Positions 27,016-35,468 of a stretch of DNA of 52,136 nt are shown here, piece after piece. Every line of letters starts with the position of its first letter. Within the stretch, counting starts at the first letter, position 1. The notes under the pieces were generated by a model, which made no database searches, was not told the DNA's origin, and saw nothing but the letters and a program-made list of their open reading frames with translations. Position numbers and translations under genes: made by a program. Origin of the DNA: Spirochaetales bacterium (GTDB taxonomy: Bacteria; Spirochaetota; Spirochaetia; SZUA-6; DRHE01); contig JAUWZD010000019.1 of assembly GCA_030615505.1 (NCBI GenBank), forward strand, positions 1 to 52,136, read 5' to 3'.

Positions 27016-27384
27016 AGTACAAGCTCAGTCTCCCTGCTTTTATCCTCATCGATCAGGTCTTCCTTCCGGTTCACTGATTAATAAAAAGCATATCCCTTAC
27101 CTGCTAAAATTGTCTATAGCCGCGATTAGTCTCGTCATCTGACTGCAAAGCATTGCTAAAGTTTTTCATATCCACTGCTGAAAAACCCGCTGAATTATAA
27201 TTATATTCAAAGATCATGAATCCGTGCTTAAAAATACTCCTGTATTAAACTCATGCGTCCTGACTGTCCATACAAATTGTGAGTTGATTAGAATCTTAGA
27301 TAATGATAGAATAATTCTGCTATTGATCAGGCAAAAAAAGATATTTAAGAATGATCTATACTACTCTATCAAGAGGGGTGAACA
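27016..27384. other. Non-coding stretch in the accessory island
   Basis: No gene can be supported. The minus strand has a 20-codon fragment (NRKEDLIDEDKSRE) whose TGA overlaps the transposase ATG at 27015. The rest is AT-rich with scattered short frames. Confidence 0.4.
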
Positions 27385-27840
27385 ATGGGCAGAGCAATTG
27401 AAAAGCTGATAATTAATAATTATGTAGATGAAGTAAATGCCATTGAAGGATTAATAAAGAAAGATCGAATCCGCACTGTTGAGATAGAAGCCGTAGTAGA
27501 CACTGGAGCAACCTATGTCTGTCTCGGCAGAGAGGATATAGAAAAACTTGGCCTTAAATATCATGATATAGTCGATATAAAAACAGCGAATGGAAAAGCC
27601 AGCCGTAGAATTTTCAAAGGCGCCGAAATAGAATTAAAAGGACGGTCCTTCGTAATGGAAGTGATGGAGAACGATCCAGGTACTCCTGCTTTAATAGGAT
27701 ACCTTTTACTTGAGGCTCTTGATTATGTTGTGGATCCAAAGAACCAGCAAATCATTCCCAATCCTGCCAGTGAAGGTGGGAAATGGTTTGCAGATATGTA
27801 TTCAATATTACATTCAGAGCAACCTAATTTAGGCATATAA
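27385..27840 (+). CDS. Clan AA (retropepsin-like) aspartic protease
   Basis: A 151-residue protein with the catalytic motif VDTGATYVCLG near residue 37 and the second conserved block TPALIGYLLLEALDYVVDPKNQ, as in bacterial single-domain aspartic proteases. A GAGGGG ribosome-binding site precedes the ATG. It stands alone between transposase fragments, so it was probably acquired. Its substrate is unknown. Confidence 0.82.
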   Translation: MGRAIEKLIINNYVDEVNAIEGLIKKDRIRTVEIEAVVDTGATYVCLGREDIEKLGLKYHDIVDIKTANGKASRRIFKGAEIELKGRSFVMEVMENDPGTPALIGYLLLEALDYVVDPKNQQIIPNPASEGGKWFADMYSILHSEQPNLGI

Positions 27841-27878
27841 CCCTCATAATAATAACCATCGATTTTCTATGTGCTGTT

Positions 27879-28043
27879 TTGAACAGTTATCTGGCTGAGA
27901 TTTGCTATCATTTCAACCGTCGATTTTGGGAGAAGGAACTATTCGATCGTCTTGTACAAGCTTGCATAACATTTGAGGCTATGACATATTCAGAAATCGT
28001 TGAGAAAACGTGGCTTTATAAGCTAAGTAAAAAGGCATTATAA
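27879..28043 (+). pseudogene. C-terminal fragment of an IS1595-type transposase
   Basis: The frame reads LNSYLAEICYHFNRRFWEKE then LFDRLVQACITFEAM, the C-terminal NRR...LFDRL pattern of IS1595-family transposases. It ends at TAA 28041-28043. About 50 codons remain and no start or upstream domain is present. Confidence 0.65.
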
Positions 28044-28128
28044 ATAAATTGCGCATGGCTAATTTCGGTTGACTTAGACATAACCAATTTCTCCGTCTCA
28101 AGACTTCCATGCGACGCAACTTTTATTG

Positions 28129-28837
28129 CTAAGCTGCTTCCGATTGATTGGTTGAATCCTGGCTGGACAGATTATCGTGGTTTTCAAAATAGGTAATAAC
28201 TTTGTTCAGCGCTTTTACATGCGAAGCTCGGAGTTCTTGTTTGGTGAGGATCTGTTTCAGTCCTCCGATCACTCGCCCCACCCGGCCCTCAAGAATTGCT
28301 AATGCATGCTCCCTTACCCAGGGATTACGCCCTGCACCCTTTTCGCCATGAAGAACTGTGCCGGCCTCCCAAACGTATTCCATCACGTGCATGATATCCA
28401 ATACGACTGCCTCTATCCTTTCCGATAAACCTTCTTGCCTAAATGCTATAAGGAGCTGATCTTTCAAGGCCCTCTCCCCATCAAGAAAGATGACGATCTT
28501 TTTCTCCCCTTCAGGATCACGGCGCTTGACCCCGCTCTGCAAGCTCACCGAAAGCTACCTGCTTTCCAGCCATACTGGCTGCAACTTGAACATTGATAGC
28601 TTCCCTGGACCCTTTTTCTCCTCTCAAACGCCTCTCCTGCCTGTCTATGGTGTTTTGAGCAGCTTGTTCCTGGACATGCTCTTTCATGAGGACCGCCACC
28701 ATCTCTTCAGGGGTTCGAGGACCGGGGTTGAAGGTAAAATCGGCAGCGGCAACCGCCATACGACGCAGCCCACCGCCGCAGGCTGCCACCGTCAACGGGA
28801 AATTTTTCTCACCTGCGCACGCTTGCCGAAAGGACAC
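28129..28837 (-). pseudogene. Second ISKra4-type transposase remnant, frameshifted
   Basis: Two overlapping frames encode neighbouring parts of one transposase. The first (28517-28837) ends AFGELAERGQAP; the second begins KRRDPEGEKKIVIFLDGERAL. Removing one G from the run at 28530-28533 would give AFGELAERVKRRDPEG in a single frame. Downstream are VLDIMHVMEYVWEAG and EGRVGRVIGG. The C-terminal GTGVVEG part is missing. It is different in sequence from the copy at 26020. Confidence 0.72.
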
Positions 28838-28897
28838 GGTCGGTTTAAAACCGGCATACGTCCTGCCACCGGCGAGAAGAATCTCTCTCAGGTGAAT

Positions 28898-28926
28898 AAA
28901 AAAAAGCCCCCGTAAAAACAGAGGCC
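28898..28926 (-). terminator. Rho-independent terminator after the truncated barrel gene
   Basis: On the minus strand GCCTCTG pairs with CGGGGGC (two G-U pairs) around TTTTTA, followed by eight T. It lies 37 bases past the stop at 28963. Confidence 0.8.
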
Positions 28927-28962
28927 TTAACCAACTTTCTCAAGTCAGCTTTTGTTAACCCA

Positions 28963-29967
28963 TTAGAAGGTTATTGAACCAACCAGGCTCCATCCGATAA
29001 CGTCTTTTTCGGTCTGTTGGAGTGTTGTAAGTATGGCAAATACCTCCTCAACAGTGTAACCGGCGTTTAAAGCCCAGGTAAGGTCTTCTTCAGCCCATTT
29101 AGCAACTGAAAAGCCAAAAGTTACAGGCATTTCAATAACTTCTGCAAGATCAAAGTCTACACCTGCATTCCAGCCGCTATTTTTGCTTCCGGTAAGAAGC
29201 ATGTCATAACCACCGCTTAAGTTAATAAGTTTCATTCCCGTGAGCTCTGCAAGATCTGCTGAAACGGCAAGAGCAAGAGCGGTAGCAGCGTCCAGGTCTG
29301 TAGAGTCAAACTCTGCCATCATACTGACGTCACCAGTAATATCATCTGCGCCGCTTGCATCGTCAATCGTGTCATCGCCTCCGAAGTATTCATTTTTCCA
29401 GTAGATGCTGACGCCAGGAGCGATACCCATGATGCTGCCGCCAAGAGATGCGCCTGCGCCCAGTCCCACGTCGTCGCCGCCGACAACGTCGAGCTCACCG
29501 GTTACGGAGAGATCGTACAGATCCGGCATTGACAGGAAGGGTGATATGCCAATGAGGTATTCTTCTGTCTCCTTAAGATCAGTTAGACCAACATCTATGT
29601 TTGCGCCGAACATATCGGTGGCATACCCGCCGGATAACAGAACTCCCCAGGTGGGCTCTTCAGCGTCCTCTACATCAACGTCCAGTGTCTCATAATCTTC
29701 CGATACCGCAGCTTCGCCTTCTGATGAGGTTAGCAGCACACCGGCGCTTAGACCCTCAACAACGCCTTCGGAAAGGCCGAGACTGAAGCCGACATTTGCA
29801 TCGCCGGATGTATTATCGGAGGTTACCATGGAACCTATGCCGACAGCTTTGCCGAAAAGCTCAAAGCCCAGGTCTGCTACACCTGCAACTTCCTTGACTC
29901 TCAAGTAAGCTGATTTGATTACATGAGCGGCTGCCCATGCATCATCGGTGTCCTCGCCGTAAACGTA
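28963..29967 (-). pseudogene. 5'-truncated outer-membrane beta-barrel protein
   Basis: The readable part ends WSLVGSITF, with the terminal Phe of outer-membrane barrels, and contains alternating strands rich in Gly, Asp and aromatic residues (VGFSLGLSEGVVEGL, VGLGAGASLGGSIMG). The frame continues upstream past the TTG at 29904 (EDTDDAWAAAHVIKSAY) to about 29967, where it meets the antisense of the second parE copy. No signal peptide or start remains, so the protein cannot reach the outer membrane. The 3' end and terminator are intact. Confidence 0.65.
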
Positions 29968-29973
29968 TTCAGA

Positions 29974-30264
29974 ATGGCTTATTATATAATCTCCGATGCT
30001 GCGGTTAAAGATTTAGATGATATCTGGACATATATTGCAGCAGATAATCCGAATGCAGCAAACATAGTCGAGGAAGAAATTCTTTCAGCATTTCAAAGAC
30101 TTCCTGAGAATCCGAAGATCGGACACATCCGGAAAGATCTTACGAGTAAACCCGTACAATTCTGTAATGTTTACAGCTAAATGATTGTGTATCGTGGAGA
30201 TAAGCAACCAATAGAAATAGTCATAGTCTTATCCGCCTATAGAGATATCGTCACACTGATTTAA
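29974..30264 (+). pseudogene. Second parE copy with internal stop
   Basis: This 97-codon frame aligns without gaps to parE at 23382-23672 (AYYIISDAAVKDLDDIWTYI). Codon 69 is TAA (30178-30180) where the intact copy has TAC, after CNVYS; the remaining frame reads MIVYRGDKQPIEIV and ends YRDIVTLI. There is no parD in front. Similarity begins at CAGAATGGCT, exactly where the barrel gene is lost. Orphan, inactivated toxin. Confidence 0.85.
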
Positions 30265-30304
30265 AAAAAGGCAGGCATGTCTTTAAAATAGAACAATACC
30301 TGCC
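30263..30304 (-). terminator. Terminator downstream of ssb copy 2
   Basis: On the minus strand GGCAGGTAT pairs with ATGCCTGCC (one G-U) across a 17-base loop, followed by seven T. The loop is long, but the stem and U-run are convincing. Confidence 0.6.
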
Positions 30305-30338
30305 GTCGATGTCCAGGGATGGACAAGTGAGGGCCTTC

Positions 30339-30354
30339 CTGACGTCTTCGTCAG
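30339..30354. repeat. Short perfect hairpin CTGACG-TCTT-CGTCAG
   Basis: Six-base arms around a four-base loop; a second small hairpin (GTCCAGGGATGGAC, 30311-30324) lies just before. The GTCCAGGGAT string recurs at 30356-30364. It may be a repetitive extragenic element. Confidence 0.4.
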
Positions 30355-30402
30355 CGTCCAGGGATCCGCAAAGCCCGTTACAGCACAGCCAACTCTGTAA
30401 GT

Positions 30403-30831
30403 TCAGAACGAAGCTGCTTCTTCCAGTTCCTTCCCCTCCTGTTCCTGACCGGCGTCCTGTTCCTGTTCCTGATCCTGTTCCTCTTCCGGCTCCTGGTTAT
30501 TCTTGAACTTGGGCTTGAACTCCACATGCTCAGCTATAATATGGACTTTGGAGCGGGTTTTACCCTCCTCATTGGTCCAGCGGTCCTGTTTCAACCGGCC
30601 TACGACTCGTACCCCTCTTCCCTTGGTAAGGTACTCCTTGCATACCTCCGCCAGTTTGGACCAGGTCGTGACGTCAAAGTAAGACACTTCCTGCTGCATC
30701 TCATCATCCTGCTTAAAGTAGCGGTTCGAGGCTACGGAGAAGGAGCAGACCGGGGTTCCCTTGGCTGTAAAGTTTAGCTCAGGATCCCGCACCAGGTTCC
30801 CTTCCAGTAGAATTGAGTTCAGGTTGTTCAT
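30403..30831 (-). CDS. ssb: Single-stranded DNA-binding protein, copy 2
   Basis: A 142-residue SSB with the same OB-fold as copy 1, differing at only a few positions in the first 110 residues. The linker is different (QEPEEEQDQEQEQDAGQEQ) and built of TTCCTG-type hexamers on the plus strand. The tip is again EEAASF. It has an intact terminator and an AGGAGG ribosome-binding site, so it may be the ancestral gene. CAGGA/TCCTG arms at about 30880-30896 lie upstream and are not in copy 1. Confidence 0.93.
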   Translation of the reverse strand: MNNLNSILLEGNLVRDPELNFTAKGTPVCSFSVASNRYFKQDDEMQQEVSYFDVTTWSKLAEVCKEYLTKGRGVRVVGRLKQDRWTNEEGKTRSKVHIIAEHVEFKPKFKNNQEPEEEQDQEQEQDAGQEQEGKELEEAASF

Positions 30832-30917
30832 AAGTTCCTCCTGTTTTTATTTTTGGCTTACGCCTCTACCTATATATACAGGAGGATTTTTCCTGCTGAT
30901 TTAAAAACATGATCTTT

Positions 30918-30946
30918 TTGACATTATTTTCTTAAAACCGTAAGAT
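30918..30946 (+). promoter_or_regulatory. Promoter of the lipoprotein gene at 30979
   Basis: TTGACA (30918-30923), a 17-base spacer and TAAGAT (30941-30946), 32 bases before the ATG, which has an AAGGAAGGAA ribosome-binding site. Confidence 0.7.
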
Positions 30947-30978
30947 AAAGTAAAATTCAACTCAAGGAAGGAAATATC

Positions 30979-31578
30979 ATGCTTAGGAAAAAATTTAAGA
31001 ACAGCCTGCTGGTTATCGGTATCCTGTTAATCTATTCCGGCTGCAGCACAAGCAGGTCAGCTTTGCTCCTTATAGACAGCCCGATTAAAATCGCGGAAGA
31101 GGAGGGTATATCTATAACTGTAAGATATTTGGATGAGGAAACATTAATCAATAAGTACGGAAAAAAGGGGAATCCCTTTTTAACCCCCTATCATACCCTG
31201 CAGTTTAAGCGGATCATGGTTTTTGATATAAGATTTAAAAACAGCCGCCAGGAGTCGATTGAGCTGATACTCAATCGTATGGAGCTCCAGTTCGGCGGAA
31301 AGGCCGTACAGCCGACAAACCGCTTTCATCTGGCTGGCTTCTGGGAGTTCAGAGACGACATAGACGAAACAAAACGCACAGATAGACAGAAAAAGGAACG
31401 AGCGATTAAAAAATATGTTCTCCCCAATTCAATTTCTATCAGATCTGGCGGCACAGCAAAAGGGTATGCGGTTTTTATGGGCAATCTTCCCAGGTACGGG
31501 CAGGCTTCTGTTTATATTCCCCTGTTAAGGGAAAAAACTGAGCTGATTCACAATTTTAATTTCCTCTTCGAGTTCTAA
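30979..31578 (+). CDS. Lipoprotein, function unknown
   Basis: A 199-residue protein with a signal peptide and lipobox (LLVIGILLIYSGCSTSRS). The rest is beta-rich (IMVFDIRFKNSRQESIELIL, SGGTAKGYAVFMGNLP) and resembles an immunoglobulin-like fold, but no family is recognised. It is followed by a strong bidirectional terminator shared with the convergent porin-like gene. Confidence 0.78.
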   Translation: MLRKKFKNSLLVIGILLIYSGCSTSRSALLLIDSPIKIAEEEGISITVRYLDEETLINKYGKKGNPFLTPYHTLQFKRIMVFDIRFKNSRQESIELILNRMELQFGGKAVQPTNRFHLAGFWEFRDDIDETKRTDRQKKERAIKKYVLPNSISIRSGGTAKGYAVFMGNLPRYGQASVYIPLLREKTELIHNFNFLFEF

Positions 31579-31592
31579 AGGGAGCGCGCAAT

Positions 31593-31625
31593 AAAAAAAC
31601 CCCCTCATCCGAGGGGGTTTTTTTT
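31593..31625. terminator. Bidirectional rho-independent terminator
   Basis: Seven A, CCCCCTC, ATCC, GAGGGGG, eight T. It works in both directions, ending the lipoprotein gene (plus) and the barrel gene at 31640 (minus). Confidence 0.95.
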
Positions 31626-31639
31626 GAAATCATGTAATC

Positions 31640-32650
31640 TTAGTAGTCGATATCCACCTTGAGGTACGCACCGCCGTCCTGGAGAGTTTCCGGGGCTTTC
31701 TTCTTTCCGGCATTGTTTTCAGTAATCAGGTAACCAATGTATATTTCAGGCTCAGACTCGCCGCCGGGCATGATTTTTATACCAATATCGGCGCCCTGGA
31801 ATGCATCGGCGTCCTCAGCAAATGACAACACCATACCGGCATAAAGACTGACCCAATCAATCGGAGTTACACTTCCGAATGGCATCACTGCGTTGAACGC
31901 GTCCATGCTGTTTCCGTCTACACCGACGCTAACATGGACCATTTCCGTGTAGTCGACAGCAAGGCCAATACCATAGGCCCACTGCTTTGCAAGTTCACCA
32001 TCGTCAACAAACATATCGTACATAAATCCTGCGCCTGCTTCAAGGCTTATGTCGCCCATCTCCATTACGTAACAAGCATCAAAAGCAATCTTTCCATCAG
32101 CGGCTTCGGTTTGCCCATTCATGTCGTAGAAGAACTCGGCGCTTATATCACCTACTTCTGCATAGGCGCCAACAATAAACTCACCGTTGAAAGGCATGGA
32201 AGGATCGATAGCGAATTTGAAATTGACCATGTCCATTACTGTTAAGACAGTTGAAAGCATCCAACTTTTTTCCACTTTAACATCTATTACGTGTTCGTTT
32301 TCATAGTCGGACACCATACCATACTCTTTATCACCGGTATCGAAGTACCCTGCTGTCAGTTCTAGACCGACGCCCATGTCGGTCAGAGCAAAGGCAGCGC
32401 CGAGATCAGTTACGATTGTGGCTTTATCAAGCAGCATGTCTTCTGCGTCATGCTTGATGGATACCTCTGATGAGACGAACTCATTGACAGCAGCTTTAAC
32501 ATCCACAGTTGCTGTGGTGGACTCAGCGAATCCTTTGTCGAAATCGGCTATAAAACCATAGGTAACATCCCCGCCGAATGTTATGTCGCTTGCCATAAGC
32601 GGCATACTGGCCAGCGCCAGTAGCATAGAAAGAACTAATAATTTTTTCAT
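31640..32650 (-). CDS. Porin-like outer-membrane beta-barrel protein
   Basis: A 336-residue protein with signal peptide MKKLLVLSMLLALASMPLMAS. It has acidic, Gly/aromatic-rich amphipathic strands and ends LKVDIDY, an aromatic residue suited to outer-membrane insertion. It carries a strong promoter, a roughly 155-base leader and a strong terminator, so it is probably abundant. A porin or structural barrel is inferred; I know no exact family. Confidence 0.75.
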   Translation of the reverse strand: MKKLLVLSMLLALASMPLMASDITFGGDVTYGFIADFDKGFAESTTATVDVKAAVNEFVSSEVSIKHDAEDMLLDKATIVTDLGAAFALTDMGVGLELTAGYFDTGDKEYGMVSDYENEHVIDVKVEKSWMLSTVLTVMDMVNFKFAIDPSMPFNGEFIVGAYAEVGDISAEFFYDMNGQTEAADGKIAFDACYVMEMGDISLEAGAGFMYDMFVDDGELAKQWAYGIGLAVDYTEMVHVSVGVDGNSMDAFNAVMPFGSVTPIDWVSLYAGMVLSFAEDADAFQGADIGIKIMPGGESEPEIYIGYLITENNAGKKKAPETLQDGGAYLKVDIDY

Positions 32651-32811
32651 TGTGTGTTCTTCCTCCTCATTTTATTTCATTTCAGAGCCAACGGCTCTTT
32701 TTTCCAATGTTGGCAATTTTTATGGCCTGCCGGGCCAGTTTTAGCTTTTTTTCTCCCGCTTGCCTCCTTCTTACTTTTTTCTATTTCACTTAGATAATTA
32801 CCTGATAGCTT
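32651..32811 (-). other. Leader of the porin-like mRNA with two hairpins
   Basis: Between the promoter and the ATG there are AGAGCC/GGCTCT (32684-32698) and TGGCC/GGCCA (32723-32737). On the plus strand the first hairpin is followed by six T and would look like a terminator. An AGGAGG ribosome-binding site lies near 32660. The stretch from 32840 to 33015 is AT-rich without a recognised gene. Confidence 0.4.
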
Positions 32812-32839
32812 ATCATATCTCAAATAAATTTCAAGTCAA
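32812..32839 (-). promoter_or_regulatory. Promoter of the porin-like gene
   Basis: On the minus strand TTGACT, a 16-base spacer and TATGAT, a near-consensus sigma-70-type promoter. Confidence 0.75.
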
Positions 32840-33015
32840 TAACAAAAAAAATATTAATTTTATACTATCTTTTTCTTGAATTTTCCCCTTTTTCAACAAT
32901 TTCTACCTCTAATGGGCTAAAAAAATTAGTATATCCTCTTCTACATTGCTTTTCAAGTGCCTTAAGGATTATTTTCTCGTTGAATATCTATAAAAGAATA
33001 CATAAAATATAACAG

Positions 33016-33972
33016 ATGATAGCACTTCAGAAGAAAATCAGCGGTGATTGGATCGATATCCGTGAATCTGCAAACGATCAATACACTCTGAACGATATAC
33101 TCAAGATTTCCCCGAACAGGCTTAAAGAGCTCAGCCATATTTTAAAGCTTGATAATGAAGAGGGAATTCTAGAGTACAAAAACTCAGTGCTCAAACCGGT
33201 CTTCTTCTCACTGGAAGAGATGAAATACTCATCATTATCCCTTGAAGAGCTTGAAGCACACAAAAACCCTCTGGAGGAGCTCCTCTTTGTCATTCTTCTT
33301 CAAAAAATGGTCTGCTCCGGGGTGATCCCTCTGCGCAGGGCAAAATCCGCAAAAACACCTGCTGAGAATCTGGAAATCAATCTGATAATCAAAGATATTA
33401 AAAACCGTTTGAAAAGCAACCCCGGGTTCAAGAAACACCCGGCAGTTAAGAACATCTTCATGCAGATAAGCATCTATCAAAAAGAAAAGCAGAAGATGTC
33501 AGAGCTGCTGCCAACTATACAGGAGGATAAACGGCCTACATTCAAACAGAATTTTCAAACTAGCTTTGACCGCATTTTTGAGAGTATTCGCAAGAACTAT
33601 ACTGACATCCTCGCTGAGGAAAATGCTAAAGAATTTGATCAAGAATCAAAGAGGGACCTGCTTAAGCTTCTCTCCATTAAAACGCTGTGTCCCTCTCTGA
33701 CGGACCAGGCCCGGGAAGTATCCCGCCTTCGATCAACACTGATGTTTGCGGTCGTGGATAAGTATAAAACCCGGGAGTCCCTGGTTAATCTTCATAAAGA
33801 AAAGGAGAGCTTTCTGAAAATGATAGACAGGGAGAAGGACTCCTATGGGAAGCTATGCATTGAAGTAGGAATCCTGGAAACTGAAAGCTGTGTTCAGCGG
33901 GTGAGCAACCGCTTCCGGGATGAGCTCATCAGAACACTGGATAGGCTTGTCCTGCTGGAAGATAATTATTAG
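33016..33972 (+). CDS. Hypothetical cytoplasmic protein
   Basis: A 318-residue, charged and helical protein (MIALQKKISGDWIDIRESAN). It has no signal peptide and no domain I recognise. Segments such as KEKQKMSELLPTIQEDKR and KEKESFLKMIDREKDSYGKL suggest coiled coils. The ribosome-binding site is unclear. It ends overlapping the convergent manC by 4 bases. Confidence 0.6.
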   Translation: MIALQKKISGDWIDIRESANDQYTLNDILKISPNRLKELSHILKLDNEEGILEYKNSVLKPVFFSLEEMKYSSLSLEELEAHKNPLEELLFVILLQKMVCSGVIPLRRAKSAKTPAENLEINLIIKDIKNRLKSNPGFKKHPAVKNIFMQISIYQKEKQKMSELLPTIQEDKRPTFKQNFQTSFDRIFESIRKNYTDILAEENAKEFDQESKRDLLKLLSIKTLCPSLTDQAREVSRLRSTLMFAVVDKYKTRESLVNLHKEKESFLKMIDREKDSYGKLCIEVGILETESCVQRVSNRFRDELIRTLDRLVLLEDNY

Positions 33973-35087
33973 AGAATCTCCTCATGTCCCCGGGAACGCA
34001 CTTCCCGGACGATGTCCCTCACCATTTGAGATCGTCCCTTTTTGCTTATCAGTACAACCCCGTTTTTCACAACCACCAGAAGATTATCAACACCTGCCAG
34101 GGCCACGGGCATATCCGAATATACAAAGTTCCCCTCCGATGCAACAGAAAATACGTTTTCTCTTCCTTCTCCTTTTCCTTCTCCTTCTCCTTTGGACAGG
34201 CGGGACACCTCGTCCCAACTCCCAATATCGCTCCAGTTGAAGGAGGTACTTACCATGGCACAGTTCGTGCTCTTTTCCATTATGGCATAATCTAAAGATA
34301 CGGCAGGCGCCTTCCCATAAGCCCGGAAAAGGACTTCAGGAATCGAAAATATATTCACTTTATCCGTCTTATTTAATTCGGCCTTAAGATCCAGGCCGGT
34401 GAAAGGCTGGGCCACTTCCGGGGTATAACTGTTCAATTCTTCTATAAAGGTATCTACCCTGTAAGCAAACATTCCGGAATTCCAGTAATGACTGCCATGC
34501 TCAAGAAATCGTGCGGCCGTCTTTGAATCCGGCTTTTCTTTGAATTTTTTAACCTTAAAGCCCTCATCCAGTGCACTTCCCACCTCAATATAGCCAAACC
34601 CTGTTTCCGGCCGCTTTGGAGGTATACCGAAGGTTACTAAATAGCCTTTCTCAGCCAGGCGGAAAGCCCTGCCCACATCATGAGCAAAGGCGTCAAGAGG
34701 ATCTATGATATGATCGGAGGGCAGTACAAGGAGGATGCTTTCATCTTCTCCTATAGCCTTCAGGACTGAGCATACATAGGCAATGGCCGGAGCTGTATTT
34801 TTAGCCTCCGGTTCCGGTAGAACCAGAATTCTATAACTTAAGGAGGGTTCCCTTTCTATTATAAGACTGCATTGATTCTCTATCTCTTTAAGATGATCCT
34901 TATGGGTTACAATTATGAGAAAACCGCTTAAACCTAAGGAAAGAGCCCTTAGAGCAGTCATCATAAACAGGGACCGACCTCCGCCCAGTCCGCCCAGATC
35001 CAGAAACTGTTTGGGACACTTTTTAATAGAAGCCGGCCAGAGACGGGTTCCGGCACCTCCTGAAAGAATCACAGCATGTTGAACCAA
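33969..35087 (-). CDS. manC: Mannose-1-phosphate guanylyltransferase
   Basis: A 372-residue nucleotidyltransferase: N-terminal HAVILSGGAGTRLWPASIKKCPKQFL is the GTP-binding signature, then LVLPSDHIID and FKEKPDSKTA. It makes GDP-mannose for polysaccharide or mannosyl solute synthesis. At about residues 298-307 a KGEGEGKGEG stretch interrupts the enzyme, encoded by five hexamers. Confidence 0.93.
   Translation of the reverse strand: MVQHAVILSGGAGTRLWPASIKKCPKQFLDLGGLGGGRSLFMMTALRALSLGLSGFLIIVTHKDHLKEIENQCSLIIEREPSLSYRILVLPEPEAKNTAPAIAYVCSVLKAIGEDESILLVLPSDHIIDPLDAFAHDVGRAFRLAEKGYLVTFGIPPKRPETGFGYIEVGSALDEGFKVKKFKEKPDSKTAARFLEHGSHYWNSGMFAYRVDTFIEELNSYTPEVAQPFTGLDLKAELNKTDKVNIFSIPEVLFRAYGKAPAVSLDYAIMEKSTNCAMVSTSFNWSDIGSWDEVSRLSKGEGEGKGEGRENVFSVASEGNFVYSDMPVALAGVDNLLVVVKNGVVLISKKGRSQMVRDIVREVRSRGHEEIL
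34165..34194 (-). repeat. Five hexamer units within manC
   Basis: On the plus strand: CCTTCT, CCTTTT, CCTTCT, CCTTCT, CCTTTG. In frame it encodes alternating Lys/Glu-Gly near the C-terminus of ManC. Confidence 0.85.
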
Positions 35088-35113
35088 TATTATGCTCCAT
35101 GAGGAAATTTAAT

Positions 35114-35431
35114 TTAAGAAGGCGGGGCAATGCCCACTAAACAGAGATGATTATCTCTATAGATATGTTTGAACCTGTAAGGCCCCCTGCGTGTTATAAA
35201 GACGAGCTCTCCCTCTTCCAGATAAAAATCATCTAACTCCCTGCTGATATCTACTGAATAGTAGCGTGTCAAATAGTTTAAGAGTTTATCGAGATTGATC
35301 TGCTCAAAATGATCGACTAAACGATTGTAGGATTCGGTTTTTCCAACTCTTTCTAAATAGTACATTTTTTGGGCCATAAAAAATATAATATGATCCCGGG
35401 TGTTCTCCATTCCTCTTTTATAATCGACCAA
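35114..35431 (-). CDS. Hypothetical small protein
   Basis: A 105-residue frame beginning MVDYKRGMENTRDHIIFFMAQ; Met8 is an alternative start. It has no signal peptide and no recognised domain. It may be a small regulator or enzyme partner; low certainty that the exact boundaries are right. It lies 26 bases upstream of manC in the same direction. Confidence 0.55.
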   Translation of the reverse strand: MVDYKRGMENTRDHIIFFMAQKMYYLERVGKTESYNRLVDHFEQINLDKLLNYLTRYYSVDISRELDDFYLEEGELVFITRRGPYRFKHIYRDNHLCLVGIAPPS

Positions 35432-35468
35432 TGCATAGTTTACAGTCTGATTTTTTTAAAATTTTTAT

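Noticed and set aside
34001-34290. Plus-strand frames with Phe/Ser-rich repeats opposite manC
   Set aside because: They are the antisense of the manC hexamer repeats, with no ribosome-binding site or family similarity.
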